A DNA stretch of 6,011 bases from an uncultured Collinsella sp. (lineage in GTDB: Bacteria; Actinomycetota; Coriobacteriia; Coriobacteriales; Coriobacteriaceae): positions 1 to 6,011 of the forward strand of contig CABQJJ010000094.1 of NCBI GenBank assembly GCA_902464485.1, read 5' to 3'. The position numbers were made by a program, and so were the translations under genes. Under the pieces are notes generated by a model. The model worked only from the letters and a program-made list of their open reading frames with translations, made no database searches and was not told where the DNA came from. Positions 4,792 through 6,011 of this stretch are shown here, piece after piece; position 1 is the stretch's first letter; the number at the start of each line of letters is the position of its first letter.

Positions 4792-6011
4792 TTATTTGGC
4801 GCCTTGCATGACCTCGTCGAGGGTAACGCTCACGGCGTGCTGTGTCGGCACCCAGTCGACCTTCAAGAACAGCGCTGCCACCGTAATGGGGATATAGCTG
4901 AACATAAAGATCGGGAAGGTAAACAGGTTGGTCACCAGACGCCACTTTTGCGCGCAGTGAATATGCTTGTACTCAAAGATGGTCGTGAGCAACGCCAGGA
5001 TAAAGAAGGTCTGATACATCATGGCAAAGGTCATAATGAGCGAAGCGGCACACGCCTGCATCTCGACTTCGGTAGCCAAGAAGCCATGCGAAAGACCGCC
5101 CACGATCAGGAACGTGGCATTGGCGAGCATCGAAATCAGCGATAGCAGCATACCCGGAGCGATCGTCATAAACATGTCGTAGGCGGCAAAACGATGGTAA
5201 CGGAAGGTTGATTTGACTAGATGCTTACCGTAGGTAAAGAACACCTGGTAGAAGCCCTTGGTCCAACGCATGCGCTGCTTCCAGGAAGCCTTAAACGTCA
5301 CAGGCTGTTCGTCAAAGAACTCCGCCGGCGCATAGCCAATGCGAATACCGTGAATGGCGCAGAACGTGGTGAACTGAATGTCCTCGGTCAGCGTGTGGAA
5401 CTGCCAGCCGTGCATGCCCTCGATAACACTGGCAGAGATAAGGTAGCCCGAACCCGAGACGGCACAGGACGTCTTGCAGATATTACGGGCATTATTGAGA
5501 AAGCGCGCCTCGCGCAGATACCAGGTGGCGTTAGCAGACGAAATCCACGAGCTGCCAAAATTCTTGGAATTGCGATAGCTCGTGACCACATGGAAACCCT
5601 GGTCAAAGGCATCGTTCATCTTGGACACGTAATCGCGGGCGATGACGTTATCGGCATCGAAGATAAAGTAGCCTTCAAACGTATCGGGATACTCGTTAAG
5701 GATGCGGTCGAAACCAAAGTCCATGACCCAGCTCTTACCCTTGCGAGCAAGGTCATTACGCTCATAGACGATGGCGCCGGCCTCACGCGCGAGCTGCGCC
5801 GTGTTGTCGGTACAGGCATCGGCGACCACGAAGACCTCGATAAGCTCGGACGGATAATCCTGATCCTTGATGGAGCGAACGAGGTTGGCAATCACGGCCT
5901 CCTCGTTATGCGCAGCGATAAAGAAGGCATAGCGATGGAGTTTTTTGGCCTTAGGGGGCGCGACCTCGCCACGAAGAGCGCCAATGACAAAGAAGACCAC
6001 CTGGTACAGAA
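4792..6011 (-). CDS. Membrane-bound family 2 glycosyltransferase, processive type (5' end outside window)
   Basis: GT2 enzymes of this type transfer sugars from nucleotide donors and often build and export surface polysaccharide. 405 residues are visible and the frame is open to the window edge, so the start is not seen. Counting from the GTG at 6000 as 1: the donor-binding opening FFIAAHNEEAVIANLVRS (26-43), VFVVADACTDNTAQLAREAG (56-75), the DxD-type metal site in FIFDADNVI (112-120), the acceptor/catalytic TED (205-207), and the QxxRW-type motif WKQRMRWTKGFYQ (240-252), the hallmark shared with NodC, hyaluronan synthase and cellulose synthase. Membrane segments follow at about 276-301, 316-342 and 357-380, and a further hydrophobic stretch begins at the window edge. 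The catalytic motifs are intact. The donor sugar and polymer cannot be told from the sequence. A strong terminator directly follows, so this is the last gene of its transcript. Confidence 0.93.
   Translation of the reverse strand, partial: LYQVVFFVIGALRGEVAPPKAKKLHRYAFFIAAHNEEAVIANLVRSIKDQDYPSELIEVFVVADACTDNTAQLAREAGAIVYERNDLARKGKSWVMDFGFDRILNEYPDTFEGYFIFDADNVIARDYVSKMNDAFDQGFHVVTSYRNSKNFGSSWISSANATWYLREARFLNNARNICKTSCAVSGSGYLISASVIEGMHGWQFHTLTEDIQFTTFCAIHGIRIGYAPAEFFDEQPVTFKASWKQRMRWTKGFYQVFFTYGKHLVKSTFRYHRFAAYDMFMTIAPGMLLSLISMLANATFLIVGGLSHGFLATEVEMQACAASLIMTFAMMYQTFFILALLTTIFEYKHIHCAQKWRLVTNLFTFPIFMFSYIPITVAALFLKVDWVPTQHAVSVTLDEVMQGAK

Overview
The window reads as chromosome of a moderately high-GC (by eye in the upper 50s percent) Gram-positive, most likely a gut member of the Coriobacteriia such as Collinsella. 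This is inferred from the overall look of the proteins and the gene mix, not from any marker gene or search. All seven genes lie on the minus strand, so they read from high to low coordinates. No rRNA, tRNA, CRISPR array or insertion sequence was found.

In transcription order: (1) A membrane-bound family 2 glycosyltransferase (4792-6011, 5' end outside the window) is closed by a strong intrinsic terminator hairpin. (2) A minimal type 4 prepilin peptidase of 140 aa (4288-4710) and an HD-domain dNTP triphosphohydrolase-like enzyme (3009-4256) follow, 31 nt apart and each with a good Shine-Dalgarno sequence. (3) After a short AT-rich, palindrome-containing gap comes rarA (1599-2948), the replication-associated AAA+ ATPase. 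(4) After a 95-nt gap comes a tight three-gene block: a DUF948-like single-pass membrane coiled-coil protein (913-1503), an RsbW/SpoIIAB-like anti-sigma protein (543-920, overlapping the previous gene by 8 nt) and a SigB/SigF/SigG-family sigma factor (1-541, starting 1 nt after the previous stop and running off the window).

The DUF948/anti-sigma/sigma block is the most interesting part. It resembles an rsbV-rsbW-sigB partner-switching operon. However, the visible neighbour upstream of the anti-sigma gene is a membrane coiled-coil protein rather than an STAS anti-anti-sigma factor, and the anti-sigma protein lacks the N-box asparagine and the glycine-rich ATP boxes of a GHKL kinase. It may therefore control its sigma factor without phosphorylation. 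The other genes look like housekeeping functions: surface polysaccharide, secretion or pilin processing, nucleotide pool and replication-fork maintenance.
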